DNA of 64,000 bases from a virus, in the IMG/VR virus record IMGVR_UViG_3300017957_001843, positions 1 through 64,000 of that record; one strand, written 5' to 3'. Position numbers and translations under genes: made by a program. The notes below the pieces were generated by a model, which was given only the letters and a program-made list of their open reading frames with translations, ran no database searches and had not been told where the DNA came from. Position 1 is the stretch's first letter, and each line of letters starts with the position of its first letter. Below are positions 8,377 to 16,767 of this stretch, piece after piece.

Positions 8377-9985
8377 CAAATTGCTCCTTTAACCAGTCGA
8401 AATTATTTATTAACTGAAGATCATTGCTATTAGAAAGGCCAAACTCGCGGCCAGCCCTAGCACCGGCAAGAGCGTAGGAACCGTAAGGTCTGTCTTCTCC
8501 AATTGTACACCACGTTTCAAGTCTTTGTTCTGTTTCTTCATTTTTCTGCCTATCAATTATTTTACTACTAAGTTTTGCACACTCTCTAAATGCACTTTTC
8601 CAAGTGTTAAAAGGATCTGTATTAAATGCTGTAATATTTGATATTTCTTGTATTGCATTAAACTTACCACTTATACTTGTAGTCATATCAGGTTTACTAG
8701 TGTCCATATTCAGTGTTTCTTTTCTCGGAAATAATTTTACACCTCCGTATCCGTATACAAGATCATTTATAGGATTTTTTGATCTCCAAACAAAAACATT
8801 ATCTTTTTTCCATAACGGAACTTGATAATCAAACTTAAAAGTATCAACCATTTGTGCATCACCGTCTACAATCCAAATCATTGGTGTATCACAAATTTTT
8901 GCTGCCTCAATATGTGCTTGGTGTATTCCTTTTACTCCGTGTACACGTTTTGTTTTTGGATACTTTTTACATAAATTTTGATAATTTTCATCTGCATTAG
9001 GTTCTTGGTAACTTATAAAAACAATATCATACGGCTTAGGTGTACTAGCTATAATATCGTTTTCTTTTTTATTAACAACAAATCCGTAATCCCATTCTCT
9101 TTGACTTATTTCACATTGTTTGCTGCACAAAATTATACCATCAAAATAAATACCATTTTTAAAAATATGGTTGCTTTCTCTATCATATTTGTTATCGTGT
9201 GTAAAATACAAATCAAAATCGAAATCTTCTGCTACATTAACGTGTGAAGGTATAATCCAAAACATTTCAGTAGTAGATTTTTCTAAAACTTCTTTGTATT
9301 CTTCATATGTATCTGCTTTATAAATGTCATATTTTTTAGGATAACACGCAATAGTATTCCATTCTTTTCTATTTACGAAGTGTCTATACTCGATTTCATT
9401 TTTTGTTACAGGAGCAAATTTACTACACAAATATATTCCTAATCTATTATTTCCTTCAACTTCTTGTAAAAAACTATGGTTTTGTTGTCTATCTATTGTT
9501 TCAAAATGATTTATATAAAAGTTATTTGTAAATTCTTTGTCAACATTTATATTTGGACTACTCATCCAAAATAAATCAGTCGAAGTATTTTCTAATGCAT
9601 AACAATAATCTTCATAAGTTTCTATTTCAAATATATCAAAAGGTTTAGGAGTACTAGCTTTAATATCTACTTCTTTTTTATTTTGAAAAATTCGGGTAGA
9701 AAATTCTTTATCAGTTACATTAACACTTTTCGGAAATAAGCAAATACCATCATAATGTATATCATTTAAAAAGACGTGAATATATTCTTTGCTCCAATCA
9801 TCCGGTTCATAATCAAACAAAAACGATTCTAGTGGAATTGTATCTTGCCAAACTACCCAAAACATTTTTGTAAAAACTTTGCGTTTAGCTTTTTCAAAAG
9901 AATCTGTACGTTTGGCTGTTACAAAACGTTCCTTTAATTTTTTCCAGTTATCGTCATTGTTGCCTATATAAACAATATCATACAT
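8360..9985 (-). CDS. GT-A glycosyltransferase-like protein with three N-terminal degenerate repeats
   Basis: A 541-residue protein. The C-terminal part, residues 319-541, starts YDIVFISYQEPNADENY and holds a D374-G-D376 motif (WIVDGDAQ), an NGxxYGxGG-like stretch and a conserved end, and it is a paralogue of 20761-21681. Three units of about 100-118 residues precede it (about 1-115, 116-218, 219-318), each with a YDI or FDI start, a MFWxxxxxxNV-type motif and an FVNKKE-like end. They resemble the front of the GT domain without the DxD. The start ATG at 9985 follows from the 8-base overlap with the dehydrogenase stop and from the match of MYDIVYI to paralogue starts; a longer version from 10048 is less likely. 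Donor and acceptor are unknown. Confidence 0.7.
   Translation of the reverse strand: MYDIVYIGNNDDNWKKLKERFVTAKRTDSFEKAKRKVFTKMFWVVWQDTIPLESFLFDYEPDDWSKEYIHVFLNDIHYDGICLFPKSVNVTDKEFSTRIFQNKKEVDIKASTPKPFDIFEIETYEDYCYALENTSTDLFWMSSPNINVDKEFTNNFYINHFETIDRQQNHSFLQEVEGNNRLGIYLCSKFAPVTKNEIEYRHFVNRKEWNTIACYPKKYDIYKADTYEEYKEVLEKSTTEMFWIIPSHVNVAEDFDFDLYFTHDNKYDRESNHIFKNGIYFDGIILCSKQCEISQREWDYGFVVNKKENDIIASTPKPYDIVFISYQEPNADENYQNLCKKYPKTKRVHGVKGIHQAHIEAAKICDTPMIWIVDGDAQMVDTFKFDYQVPLWKKDNVFVWRSKNPINDLVYGYGGVKLFPRKETLNMDTSKPDMTTSISGKFNAIQEISNITAFNTDPFNTWKSAFRECAKLSSKIIDRQKNEETEQRLETWCTIGEDRPYGSYALAGARAGREFGLSNSNDLQLINNFDWLKEQFDEQYS
8384..8389 (-). promoter_or_regulatory. Ribosome binding site AAGGAG for the methyltransferase-like gene
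   Basis: AAGGAG on the minus strand, seven bases before the ATG at 8376-8374, lies inside the end of the preceding gene. It decides in favour of ATG over the TTG one codon earlier. Confidence 0.7.
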
Positions 9986-11111
9986 TATGTCTAGTATTTC
10001 CGTAATGGACAAATCTGTTTGGGCCAGCATAAGATCTCCAAGGATCAAACACTGTATAATTACCGGGTTCTATATCATCAGTTTCGTGTACTCTTACAAC
10101 TACCATAGGACTATCTTCTACTATCCGACCGCCTAGCTCTTTAACATAATATTGCACTAGCAAACTATAACTACCGTCTGTATATTCTACTCCAGGCTTG
10201 TAACTGTCGCTACTAAACTTTATTTTATTTCCGTACTTGAGAATTTCAATAGCCATATTACGAGCCTGCTGCTCTCGTGCATTCATTACACTGTCAAATA
10301 TATCATATCCCAAATGTAACTGATCAGCCATATAACGTAGCGCAATATTATCTCGTGGATGACAAGCACCACCGTCTCCCATTCCTGCCTTCATATAGCT
10401 AGGACCCATAATACGCTGTGTACTATCCTTTAATGCATTAGTTACTACATCTACATTAATATTACCTTGTTGTATTGCAACGTCTTGGATCATATTTACT
10501 AATCCAATCTTAGTGCTAATAAATGTATTATAAAACACTTTTATGCACTCGCATTCGTCCCAGGTGCCAATAACATAACGAGGGTTGTTTTCCATTATAG
10601 TTTTATAAAAGTCAACAAGTTGTTTAGCATCGCCAGTTTCTGTACCGTCTTCAGTACCAATCATTATCATTTCTGGATTGACCATATCCCACGCAACAGT
10701 TCCCATTGCAATTAAATAAGGGTTATAAACAAATCGAGTATTTGTTACTAATGGTTCTAGTTCTCTACGGACTGTTCCTGGCAATACAGTGCTTATAAGA
10801 ACAAGCAATTGGTCGTTGTTCATATGCTTGTTACACTCAGTAAGAACTTCTTTGACGATAGAATAGTCAAAATCTTTTGGTTCTAAATGCGCTGTTGGAG
10901 CTCGGCCGTCATAGTCAGGATCGTGAGGAGTTGGAACAGCAACAAATACAATGTCTCTGCCATTTACTGCTCCTGCTATAGTAGGAAACTGATCAACATT
11001 GTTAGTCTTACACTTTTTAATATCATAACCCGTTACATCGTGTCCTTTGCTTGCTATAACTTCTGCACACGGTAATCCTAATTTACCTAATCCTATAAAA
11101 CATATCTTCAT
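9978..11111 (-). CDS. UDP-glucose/UDP-GlcNAc/ManNAc 6-dehydrogenase-like protein
   Basis: A 377-residue protein with the UDP-sugar dehydrogenase layout: an N-terminal NAD-binding G7-x-G9-x-x-G12 (FIGLGKLG), VAVPTPHD and STVLPGT blocks, the central ECIKVFYNTFISTKI helix with the Lys and Asn of this family, and GDGGACHPRD with the catalytic cysteine. The family uses two NAD+ to oxidise the C6 hydroxyl of a nucleotide sugar to a carboxylate. The ATG at 11111 overlaps the upstream stop as ATGA, so five residues of a longer reading are excluded. It is slightly shorter than bacterial UGDH. It would supply a uronic-type sugar for the glycosyltransferases nearby; the exact sugar cannot be told. Confidence 0.85.
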   Translation of the reverse strand: MKICFIGLGKLGLPCAEVIASKGHDVTGYDIKKCKTNNVDQFPTIAGAVNGRDIVFVAVPTPHDPDYDGRAPTAHLEPKDFDYSIVKEVLTECNKHMNNDQLLVLISTVLPGTVRRELEPLVTNTRFVYNPYLIAMGTVAWDMVNPEMIMIGTEDGTETGDAKQLVDFYKTIMENNPRYVIGTWDECECIKVFYNTFISTKIGLVNMIQDVAIQQGNINVDVVTNALKDSTQRIMGPSYMKAGMGDGGACHPRDNIALRYMADQLHLGYDIFDSVMNAREQQARNMAIEILKYGNKIKFSSDSYKPGVEYTDGSYSLLVQYYVKELGGRIVEDSPMVVVRVHETDDIEPGNYTVFDPWRSYAGPNRFVHYGNTRHNV

Positions 11112-11593
11112 AACATTACCTGCCATACTCCATACTTATATGTATCTGCCAATGGCACTGTATATTCATCTATTCTGGATCGTGTAAGTTGTACAGCAAT
11201 GGAGACCTTTTTAAGATGTTTATTTTTTCTTAATTTATAGCTGCTTAGTTCTCTTGCATCGTTTGTACATATTGGATAATGAAATCCAGTATAAATTAAG
11301 TGTTCTATATTATTTCGTTTGATATACTTTTTTAGTACTGTTGGACTAAGTGTTGACAAATCAAAATCTATATCTAACAAAGGATGCGGGTCATTTGGAG
11401 AAACATAATTTATTTCTATAATTTTAGCACCTTGTTTTTTAAGATCGTGTAATCGCTGATTTAGATAAGACACAAACGCATCATTTGTATATTTTTCTTC
11501 GTCATACCTATAAGAATTTTTAGGTAATCCTACATCTATTACTACAATACCAATATTTTTATAGTTGGTTATATTTTCCTTTAAATACTGCAT
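11108..11593 (-). CDS. Isochorismatase-like cysteine hydrolase-fold protein
   Basis: A 161-residue protein. An early strand GIVVIDVG puts D20 where the isochorismatase-like superfamily has its catalytic Asp, LNQRLHDLKKQGAKIIEINYV matches the next helix and strand, and IEHLIYTGFHYPICTND places C109 at the nucleophile position. The Lys of the usual Asp-Lys-Cys triad is not obvious, and the protein is short for the family, so activity is uncertain. It is the first gene of the 11593-5335 operon; a TATAAATA sequence lies nine bases upstream. No substrate is indicated. Confidence 0.55.
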   Translation of the reverse strand: MQYLKENITNYKNIGIVVIDVGLPKNSYRYDEEKYTNDAFVSYLNQRLHDLKKQGAKIIEINYVSPNDPHPLLDIDFDLSTLSPTVLKKYIKRNNIEHLIYTGFHYPICTNDARELSSYKLRKNKHLKKVSIAVQLTRSRIDEYTVPLADTYKYGVWQVML

Positions 11594-11602
11594 AGCATAA
11601 GG

Positions 11603-11610
11603 TATTTATA
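11603..11610 (-). promoter_or_regulatory. T4-type late promoter-like TATAAATA
   Basis: A perfect TATAAATA on the minus strand in the 17-base gap between the divergent starts at 11593 and 11611. It points to the isochorismatase-like operon and ends nine bases before its ATG, which would leave a leader of only a few bases. On the plus strand the same bases contain TATAAT merging into the ATG of the other gene. Confidence 0.4.
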
Positions 11611-12444
11611 ATGTATGTATATATTGATTTCGGAGATATGGTTATACCTGTTAATTTGTGTGACACTCCTTATAAAAAACATCTAATAGATAATTTAAAT
11701 AGCATTGAAGATTGGAGGGCAAAAAGTTTATCTCGTCCTACAGTAAAGGAATATAATGACAAAGTAGTAAACGACAACTGGTCCATTTTACACGAGTATT
11801 ATTATAAACTTTGCCAAATACTACAAACACCGCCAAAGTATAATTTGCCTAACAAATTTGATAATACAAATTATTATCTTAATATACTACATAGATACTT
11901 TACAACTGCACGTACACATAAAACGTGGGACAATAAACATTTCGATATGAATGAAGAAATATACGATTTAATAAATGGCTTGAATGATTCGGTGCATATA
12001 ATTGAAACGTATACCAGCAATTCGATTATAGAAGCATACAAAAGTAAACCAGTCCGTTGGTTAGAATTAATCGGAACACCTGAAAACAACGATAATTTGT
12101 TAAAAGTAGACGACTATCCTGAATATACGTCTCAAAATTATAATGTTTATGCAATAAAACAAATAACTGGTAAAGACTTTATTACTTCGTTTTTTGATAA
12201 CGATACAGCAAATGCTTGGGATATACAAAATTTTCATATTACATATATAGGATTTTGTATAGATGTATTTGGAGACTTTAAAAGAATATGGAGTGACGAA
12301 AGATTTATTAAATGGCTAGAACAATCTAATTACAACGGCAAAGTAGGTTATTTTCCTGTCGGAAACATAAAGGGCAAACACCTAAGATATTTACAGAAAA
12401 ATTTCAAAAAAATTAATACAAAAACTTTATCAGTTTATCTTTAA
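11611..12444 (+). CDS. Protein of unknown function
   Basis: A 277-residue protein that I do not recognise, and the only plus-strand gene between 5345 and 64000. It is rich in aromatic and acidic residues (HRYFTTARTHKTWDNKHFDMNEE, DFITSFFDNDTANAWDIQNFHITYIGF) and has no signal peptide, membrane segment or clear catalytic motif. It starts 17 bases from the divergent gene at 11593 and its last 32 bases overlap the convergent end of the glycosyltransferase-like gene. The DIDVFGDFKRIWSDERFIKWLE-like region suggests a globular enzyme or a binding protein. No ribosome binding site is seen before the ATG. Confidence 0.6.
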   Translation: MYVYIDFGDMVIPVNLCDTPYKKHLIDNLNSIEDWRAKSLSRPTVKEYNDKVVNDNWSILHEYYYKLCQILQTPPKYNLPNKFDNTNYYLNILHRYFTTARTHKTWDNKHFDMNEEIYDLINGLNDSVHIIETYTSNSIIEAYKSKPVRWLELIGTPENNDNLLKVDDYPEYTSQNYNVYAIKQITGKDFITSFFDNDTANAWDIQNFHITYIGFCIDVFGDFKRIWSDERFIKWLEQSNYNGKVGYFPVGNIKGKHLRYLQKNFKKINTKTLSVYL

Positions 12445-13585
12445 TAATATTTTTTGTAGGCTGTTTTAAAAAAAGATCTTGGTTGTGTTTACATTTTTCT
12501 AAAATGTGTTTATCTATATCTATGTCTCTTTTTAAATTTTCTATAACAATACGCAATTGTTGCTTTGTATCCGTTTGTTCATCATAATTTTCATTAAATA
12601 GTTCAGGAAAAGTTTCGTATCCTAAACTTCTCAAATATTCAAGAGTTCCGCTAGTGCCGTGTAATAAAAATGGATGCCCCATTAATATAGGTTTGTATGT
12701 TTTTTCAGTAATAAATTTTATTTTGTTACCAGTGTATGTTTCACTTACTAAACTATATTTTGTTTTTAAATACAAATCTTTATCTGAATGTTGATCGTTA
12801 TTCGGATCGTCGAGAGGTAATAAAAGTTTTTTTGGTACAACTTTTTTGACTAATTTATACTCAGACTGATCGTAATTATACCAATAATCAAAATCTTCTT
12901 TAGATAGTATATTTGATTCGTGCCAAAGGTTACTTACTAAATTATTATCTAATAATTTATGTTTATGAATATAATATATAAGAGCTTGTTTGTTTGGCCT
13001 CATTCTTTTATTGAAATTTAAAAAATTTTTATTTTTTACTGCTTTTTGGTGTTCACTAATAATTTGATCATAATTATTTCCGCTTATTTTTAAATGTCTA
13101 AACAAATGCATTATTTCAAAAATGTCAATTCCTAAAACATTAATCTTACTCCAGTAATCATCATTATATTTTTTATGATTATTAGCAGCATCAAGATCTC
13201 CGCAAATATAGTAAACTTTTTCAGGAGGAATATCTTTTTCTAGTAAAAAATCTTTTAACTTATTCCATCTATATTTCCAAAAATAAAATGGTGTTGCTTC
13301 GGTTGCTTGATATAATAACAAAAAGATATCGTTATTATCTTTAATCTTAGACCATATTTCTTCAGGTAATCTATATAAATCAGAATATTCTGTTGGAAAC
13401 ATTAAATTAAATTTTATAAAACTTTTTGACGAATACGTTGTAGTATACTTATAGCTTATATTAACTGATTTTAACAACCATTCGAAACTCCAACAATCAC
13501 TAGGATTGCTAGGAGTAAATGTTGTTTCCAAATCATTATATTTAGAAAAATCATAATCATTATCTAGATATAAAAAATTCAACAA
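12413..13585 (-). CDS. Exostosin/GT-B-like glycosyltransferase-like protein
   Basis: A 390-residue protein. The C-terminal motif set SLVSETYTG, KFITEKTYKPILMGHPFLLHG, LEYLRSLGYETFPE and FNENYD is characteristic of a family of phage and bacterial glycosyltransferase-like proteins, with the E-K-T-x-K-P segment resembling the nucleotide-sugar site of exostosin/fucosyltransferase-type GT-B folds. The N-terminal half (SPSDCWSFEWLLKSV, NDIFLLLYQATEATPF) looks like the acceptor-side Rossmann domain. The start codon is TTG (two in a row), eight bases after the SGNH gene stop and preceded by AGGTAAG. It is the last gene of the 24321-12413 operon and converges on 11611-12444. Substrates are not indicated. 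Confidence 0.6.
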   Translation of the reverse strand: MLNFLYLDNDYDFSKYNDLETTFTPSNPSDCWSFEWLLKSVNISYKYTTTYSSKSFIKFNLMFPTEYSDLYRLPEEIWSKIKDNNDIFLLLYQATEATPFYFWKYRWNKLKDFLLEKDIPPEKVYYICGDLDAANNHKKYNDDYWSKINVLGIDIFEIMHLFRHLKISGNNYDQIISEHQKAVKNKNFLNFNKRMRPNKQALIYYIHKHKLLDNNLVSNLWHESNILSKEDFDYWYNYDQSEYKLVKKVVPKKLLLPLDDPNNDQHSDKDLYLKTKYSLVSETYTGNKIKFITEKTYKPILMGHPFLLHGTSGTLEYLRSLGYETFPELFNENYDEQTDTKQQLRIVIENLKRDIDIDKHILEKCKHNQDLFLKQPTKNIIKDKLIKFLY

Positions 13586-13593
13586 TATCTTAC

Positions 13594-14382
13594 CTACCTT
13601 ACTATTTCTTTTGTAATTCTGTTTGCAAACTCAGTATGTCTTTCTTCCGGAGGATGTCCAAAGCCACAATGATCATTTTGTTGCATTTCAATATAACCGT
13701 TATATAAAAATTTATCTTTATGTTTTTGTTTTATGTAATAATACAAATCTTTTACTATATAATGTATATTATTGTCATCAAAATCATTTTGTGGATCACA
13801 AATTGGACGCATAAACTGTACATACACATTATCATTTAAGTTTAGTATATTTTCAACTGTTTTTAAATAATTTACAATAAAATTATTATACGACCATAAA
13901 TATTCCAAATTCCATTTTACTACTTCTTTTGGTACTTTACCTAAATAATTTAAATTTGTTAATGCTGTTGTATAAGTATCATTGCTCGGCCATTTAAGTA
14001 TACGAGTATATTGTGTAAGGCCTAATAATATTAAATCACCTTTTCGAAAATCTTTTTGGAAAAATTTAAACATTTCTAAAAAATGTTCGTCTATTCCTGT
14101 GCCGCCTTTAGCTAAATTTAAAAAGTCTAAATCTAAATTTTTTGCTAGTTTAGCTGCCCAAGAAGAATTTAAATTTTTATGCTTCTGATCTTTTATTAGT
14201 TCTTGATATGTTATATTGTCGTCATTACGCAAATTATAAAAACCACTGAGCCCATTTTTTATTTTTAACTCTTTACATTTTTCGTAATTCAAATTTAAAA
14301 TTTTATGATCGTTTAATTCATCACCGGCAGTCCAACTACATCCAAAAGCAACAATACGATTATAATTTTCAAGATTTATCAT
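13594..14382 (-). CDS. SGNH/GDSL hydrolase-like protein
   Basis: A 262-residue protein whose early block RIVAFGCSWTAGDE has the nucleophile S16 in a GxS context, LAKGGTGIDEH supplies a Gly block, and GFGHPPEERHTEFANRI near the C-terminus fits the catalytic D/E-x-x-H block, the usual SGNH order. Such enzymes remove or transfer acyl esters on sugars, lipids or peptidoglycan. The ATG at 14382 (MINLENY) gives a 14-base overlap with the previous gene and places the motif near the N-terminus; a start 13 codons earlier would overlap more and is less likely. Within a glycosylation operon it could trim or add O-acetyl groups on a sugar. Confidence 0.65.
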   Translation of the reverse strand: MINLENYNRIVAFGCSWTAGDELNDHKILNLNYEKCKELKIKNGLSGFYNLRNDDNITYQELIKDQKHKNLNSSWAAKLAKNLDLDFLNLAKGGTGIDEHFLEMFKFFQKDFRKGDLILLGLTQYTRILKWPSNDTYTTALTNLNYLGKVPKEVVKWNLEYLWSYNNFIVNYLKTVENILNLNDNVYVQFMRPICDPQNDFDDNNIHYIVKDLYYYIKQKHKDKFLYNGYIEMQQNDHCGFGHPPEERHTEFANRITKEIVR

Positions 14383-15592
14383 TTCTCGAGTATATCCTAT
14401 CAATTTCGCTATTACTGCCACAAGTCATTGCACAATAAGATAACTTTCCTTGAGAATATTTTTCTTTTGTCCAAGTTTCTGTATATACCTTATCTAAATA
14501 ACCATTTTTAATTATTTCGTTTATATTAGTCTTTTTAAGATCAAACTTGTCAATACCAAACTTACGTATATGTACACGTAATTGGGTATCTTCATATAAA
14601 TCAATAGAGCTATCTACTCTTGTACCTACATAACAACAAGGAAATACAATACCATTGCAACTTACATATATTTCACTTCTTTGATCTTTCAAGCAACTTT
14701 TACAATTTATTTCCATATCTTGGTACTGAAGAAGATATGTATTCCAGTGTGGTAATTCTTCCTCAACAAAAGTATCAACTCTATGCTCAACTTTAGGATG
14801 GTAACCTTTTTTAATATCTTTCAAATAACCTAAATCTTTTTTTGGTTCAACATCTCGGTTAATTTTTTGAAAATCAGTCCTGTTTAAAAAATCTAAATTT
14901 GTTGGAGGGTCAATTATATATTCTAAATTTCCGTCTCTATCATAGACACCTTTTGATTTTAATTCCCCATTTTTGAGTGTATCGAATCCTAATGCTCTTT
15001 TAATTTCAATATCTCTAAAGCCTAATAGTTTACTATATTCTTTTGCTTCTTCAATTTGATGTTCATTATAACCGAACACAAGAAATTCCCACCGTGCTCT
15101 TGCCCCCGTTGACAAATATGCTTTTACATTTTCCATTAGTTTAGACCACTTTACATTTCGTCTATATAAATGATTAGTATCTTCTAGTCCATCAATACTA
15201 AATGTAACCCGATGATCAGTGTTTTTAGAAACTAGTTTTTCTCCAAAACTTTTCCAAAAGTTAGCATCTCTCATTCCTCCATTAGTATGATATACTATTG
15301 TACAGCGCGGAGCAGTCTCTTGAATATATTCTGTGATTTCTATAATATCTTTAGCCATCATTGGATCACCGTGAGTACCACAAAATAGTATTCTAAGCAT
15401 ATTTTTCATAAATTCGGGTGGGAACCAAGTTTTAAATTGATCAATTGAAATCGATTCTAATTTCAAATCTGGTCTTGTCCTAGCAGTAGAATCTACAAAC
15501 CTAGGACACATAGGACAAGCAGCATTACAATAGTTGCTAAGTTCTATATGCATATGTGTTACTGTAGATTTACTCCACTCAAAATTTTTCAT
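14369..15592 (-). CDS. SPASM-type radical SAM protein
   Basis: A 407-residue protein with C22, C26 and C29 (CNAACPMC), the strand motifs FCGTHGDPMM, VYHTNGGMRD and FSIDGLEDTNHLYRRN, and a C-terminal set of cysteines (NCKSCLKD, FPCCYVG, YCAMTCG) that fits an auxiliary Fe-S cluster domain. It is a paralogue of 4248-5345 although that gene lies on the other strand about 10 kb away, which suggests duplication and relocation. The ATGA overlap with the twitch gene upstream couples translation. FCGTHGDP replaces the commoner GGEP. The substrate cannot be read from the sequence. Confidence 0.85.
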   Translation of the reverse strand: MKNFEWSKSTVTHMHIELSNYCNAACPMCPRFVDSTARTRPDLKLESISIDQFKTWFPPEFMKNMLRILFCGTHGDPMMAKDIIEITEYIQETAPRCTIVYHTNGGMRDANFWKSFGEKLVSKNTDHRVTFSIDGLEDTNHLYRRNVKWSKLMENVKAYLSTGARARWEFLVFGYNEHQIEEAKEYSKLLGFRDIEIKRALGFDTLKNGELKSKGVYDRDGNLEYIIDPPTNLDFLNRTDFQKINRDVEPKKDLGYLKDIKKGYHPKVEHRVDTFVEEELPHWNTYLLQYQDMEINCKSCLKDQRSEIYVSCNGIVFPCCYVGTRVDSSIDLYEDTQLRVHIRKFGIDKFDLKKTNINEIIKNGYLDKVYTETWTKEKYSQGKLSYCAMTCGSNSEIDRIYSRNDKS

Positions 15593-16767
15593 ATTTTGTA
15601 TCCATTCTTTTTCATAAGGGTATAAAACTCTGGAAAGGTTTTACTAAATGACTGTCCTCTATATTCGTCTTGCATTTTTGTTACTTCTAAAAATCTATCC
15701 CAATGTTCTTCTTTATATGGTTCAGAATTCATAAAATTTATAATACTGTTTACCCAATACTTTTCATTGATAGTTTCAAGTTTAGTTTGGACTGCCTTTT
15801 TAATTTCAGGCGGTAAATTTTTAATACAATAATGATGCGGTCCAAAAACTAAATTTAAATATATATTTCTAGTATGTGGTAAAAATTCATTGTACATTTC
15901 ATCTATATAATAAACGTTTAATGTGCTAATCGTATTACAAATACTTACATTAAATTTTGGCATCTCTTTAGAAATACTAATTAATTTCAGTAAGTTAGAT
16001 TTTACTGTATCCCAATCTGCAGGATATCTAACATAATTTAGCTTATCTTTTACTCCGTCAATACTAAAATCAATATCTATACCTTTAAAATGTTTTAAGA
16101 TATTATATTTTTCATCGTCCCAAATAGTTCCATTTGTATTGTAGTGTAATGTAATGTTTTTTGCTATGTCTTTTTCTATTGCATACTCCAACATTTCCCA
16201 TTGTTTTTTAACAAGGAAAGGTTCACCACCATAAAAATCAATATGAAGAACGTGTTCTAAATTATTTTCAAATTCTTTCCAAAACTTACTATCATCATCA
16301 AATGCGTGATTAAATCTTTTTAACCATTCTTTATATTCTGGTTGACTACCTTTAAAGAATTTTAAATCGAACCATTCTTTGTTCCAGAAACTACTATTAA
16401 AAGGTCCACAAGTACGACACTTAATATTGCAAGTAGTACCCATATTAATATCTAATAACTGAAAAGTACCATCTATTTTATTTGCAGTATGACGTTCATT
16501 GTCTCTAAGTCTTTTACTTTTTTTGCCTGCTTCTTCTTCTGACCAACAGTGTTTGCAAGCAGGATGTTTTTTACCTTTATTAAAGGCTTTTATAATTTTT
16601 TTTCTAGTTTTTGAATTAGCAATTTCAGTAAAAGTATTATCTTTTACATTAAGCGGATTGTCATTATCGTCAAAATAATTTTCAGACATCATACAACAGG
16701 CTTTACACGACCCATCTGTGTTAATTCTTAAACCTTTTTTTAAATTTACGCACTCTAACTGATTCAT
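15589..16767 (-). CDS. Twitch-domain radical SAM protein
   Basis: A 392-residue protein in which an N-terminal cysteine-rich part (C6, C21, C24, C25, then C71 and C74 in ACKHCW) precedes the SAM-cluster motif C113, C117 and C120 (CNIKCRTC). This order, auxiliary-cluster cysteines before the radical SAM core, is the pattern of twitch-domain radical SAM proteins. FYGGEPFLVKKQWEML and YNTNGTIW are the next core motifs, with DIDFSIDGV after them. It overlaps both neighbours by ATGA junctions. The number of cysteines suggests at least two Fe-S clusters. Confidence 0.85.
   Translation of the reverse strand: MNQLECVNLKKGLRINTDGSCKACCMMSENYFDDNDNPLNVKDNTFTEIANSKTRKKIIKAFNKGKKHPACKHCWSEEEAGKKSKRLRDNERHTANKIDGTFQLLDINMGTTCNIKCRTCGPFNSSFWNKEWFDLKFFKGSQPEYKEWLKRFNHAFDDDSKFWKEFENNLEHVLHIDFYGGEPFLVKKQWEMLEYAIEKDIAKNITLHYNTNGTIWDDEKYNILKHFKGIDIDFSIDGVKDKLNYVRYPADWDTVKSNLLKLISISKEMPKFNVSICNTISTLNVYYIDEMYNEFLPHTRNIYLNLVFGPHHYCIKNLPPEIKKAVQTKLETINEKYWVNSIINFMNSEPYKEEHWDRFLEVTKMQDEYRGQSFSKTFPEFYTLMKKNGYKI

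Noticed and set aside
10048-10050. Start of the GT repeat protein at 10048
   Set aside because: It would overlap the dehydrogenase by 71 bases, while ATG 9985 gives the usual 8-base overlap and aligns with paralogue starts.
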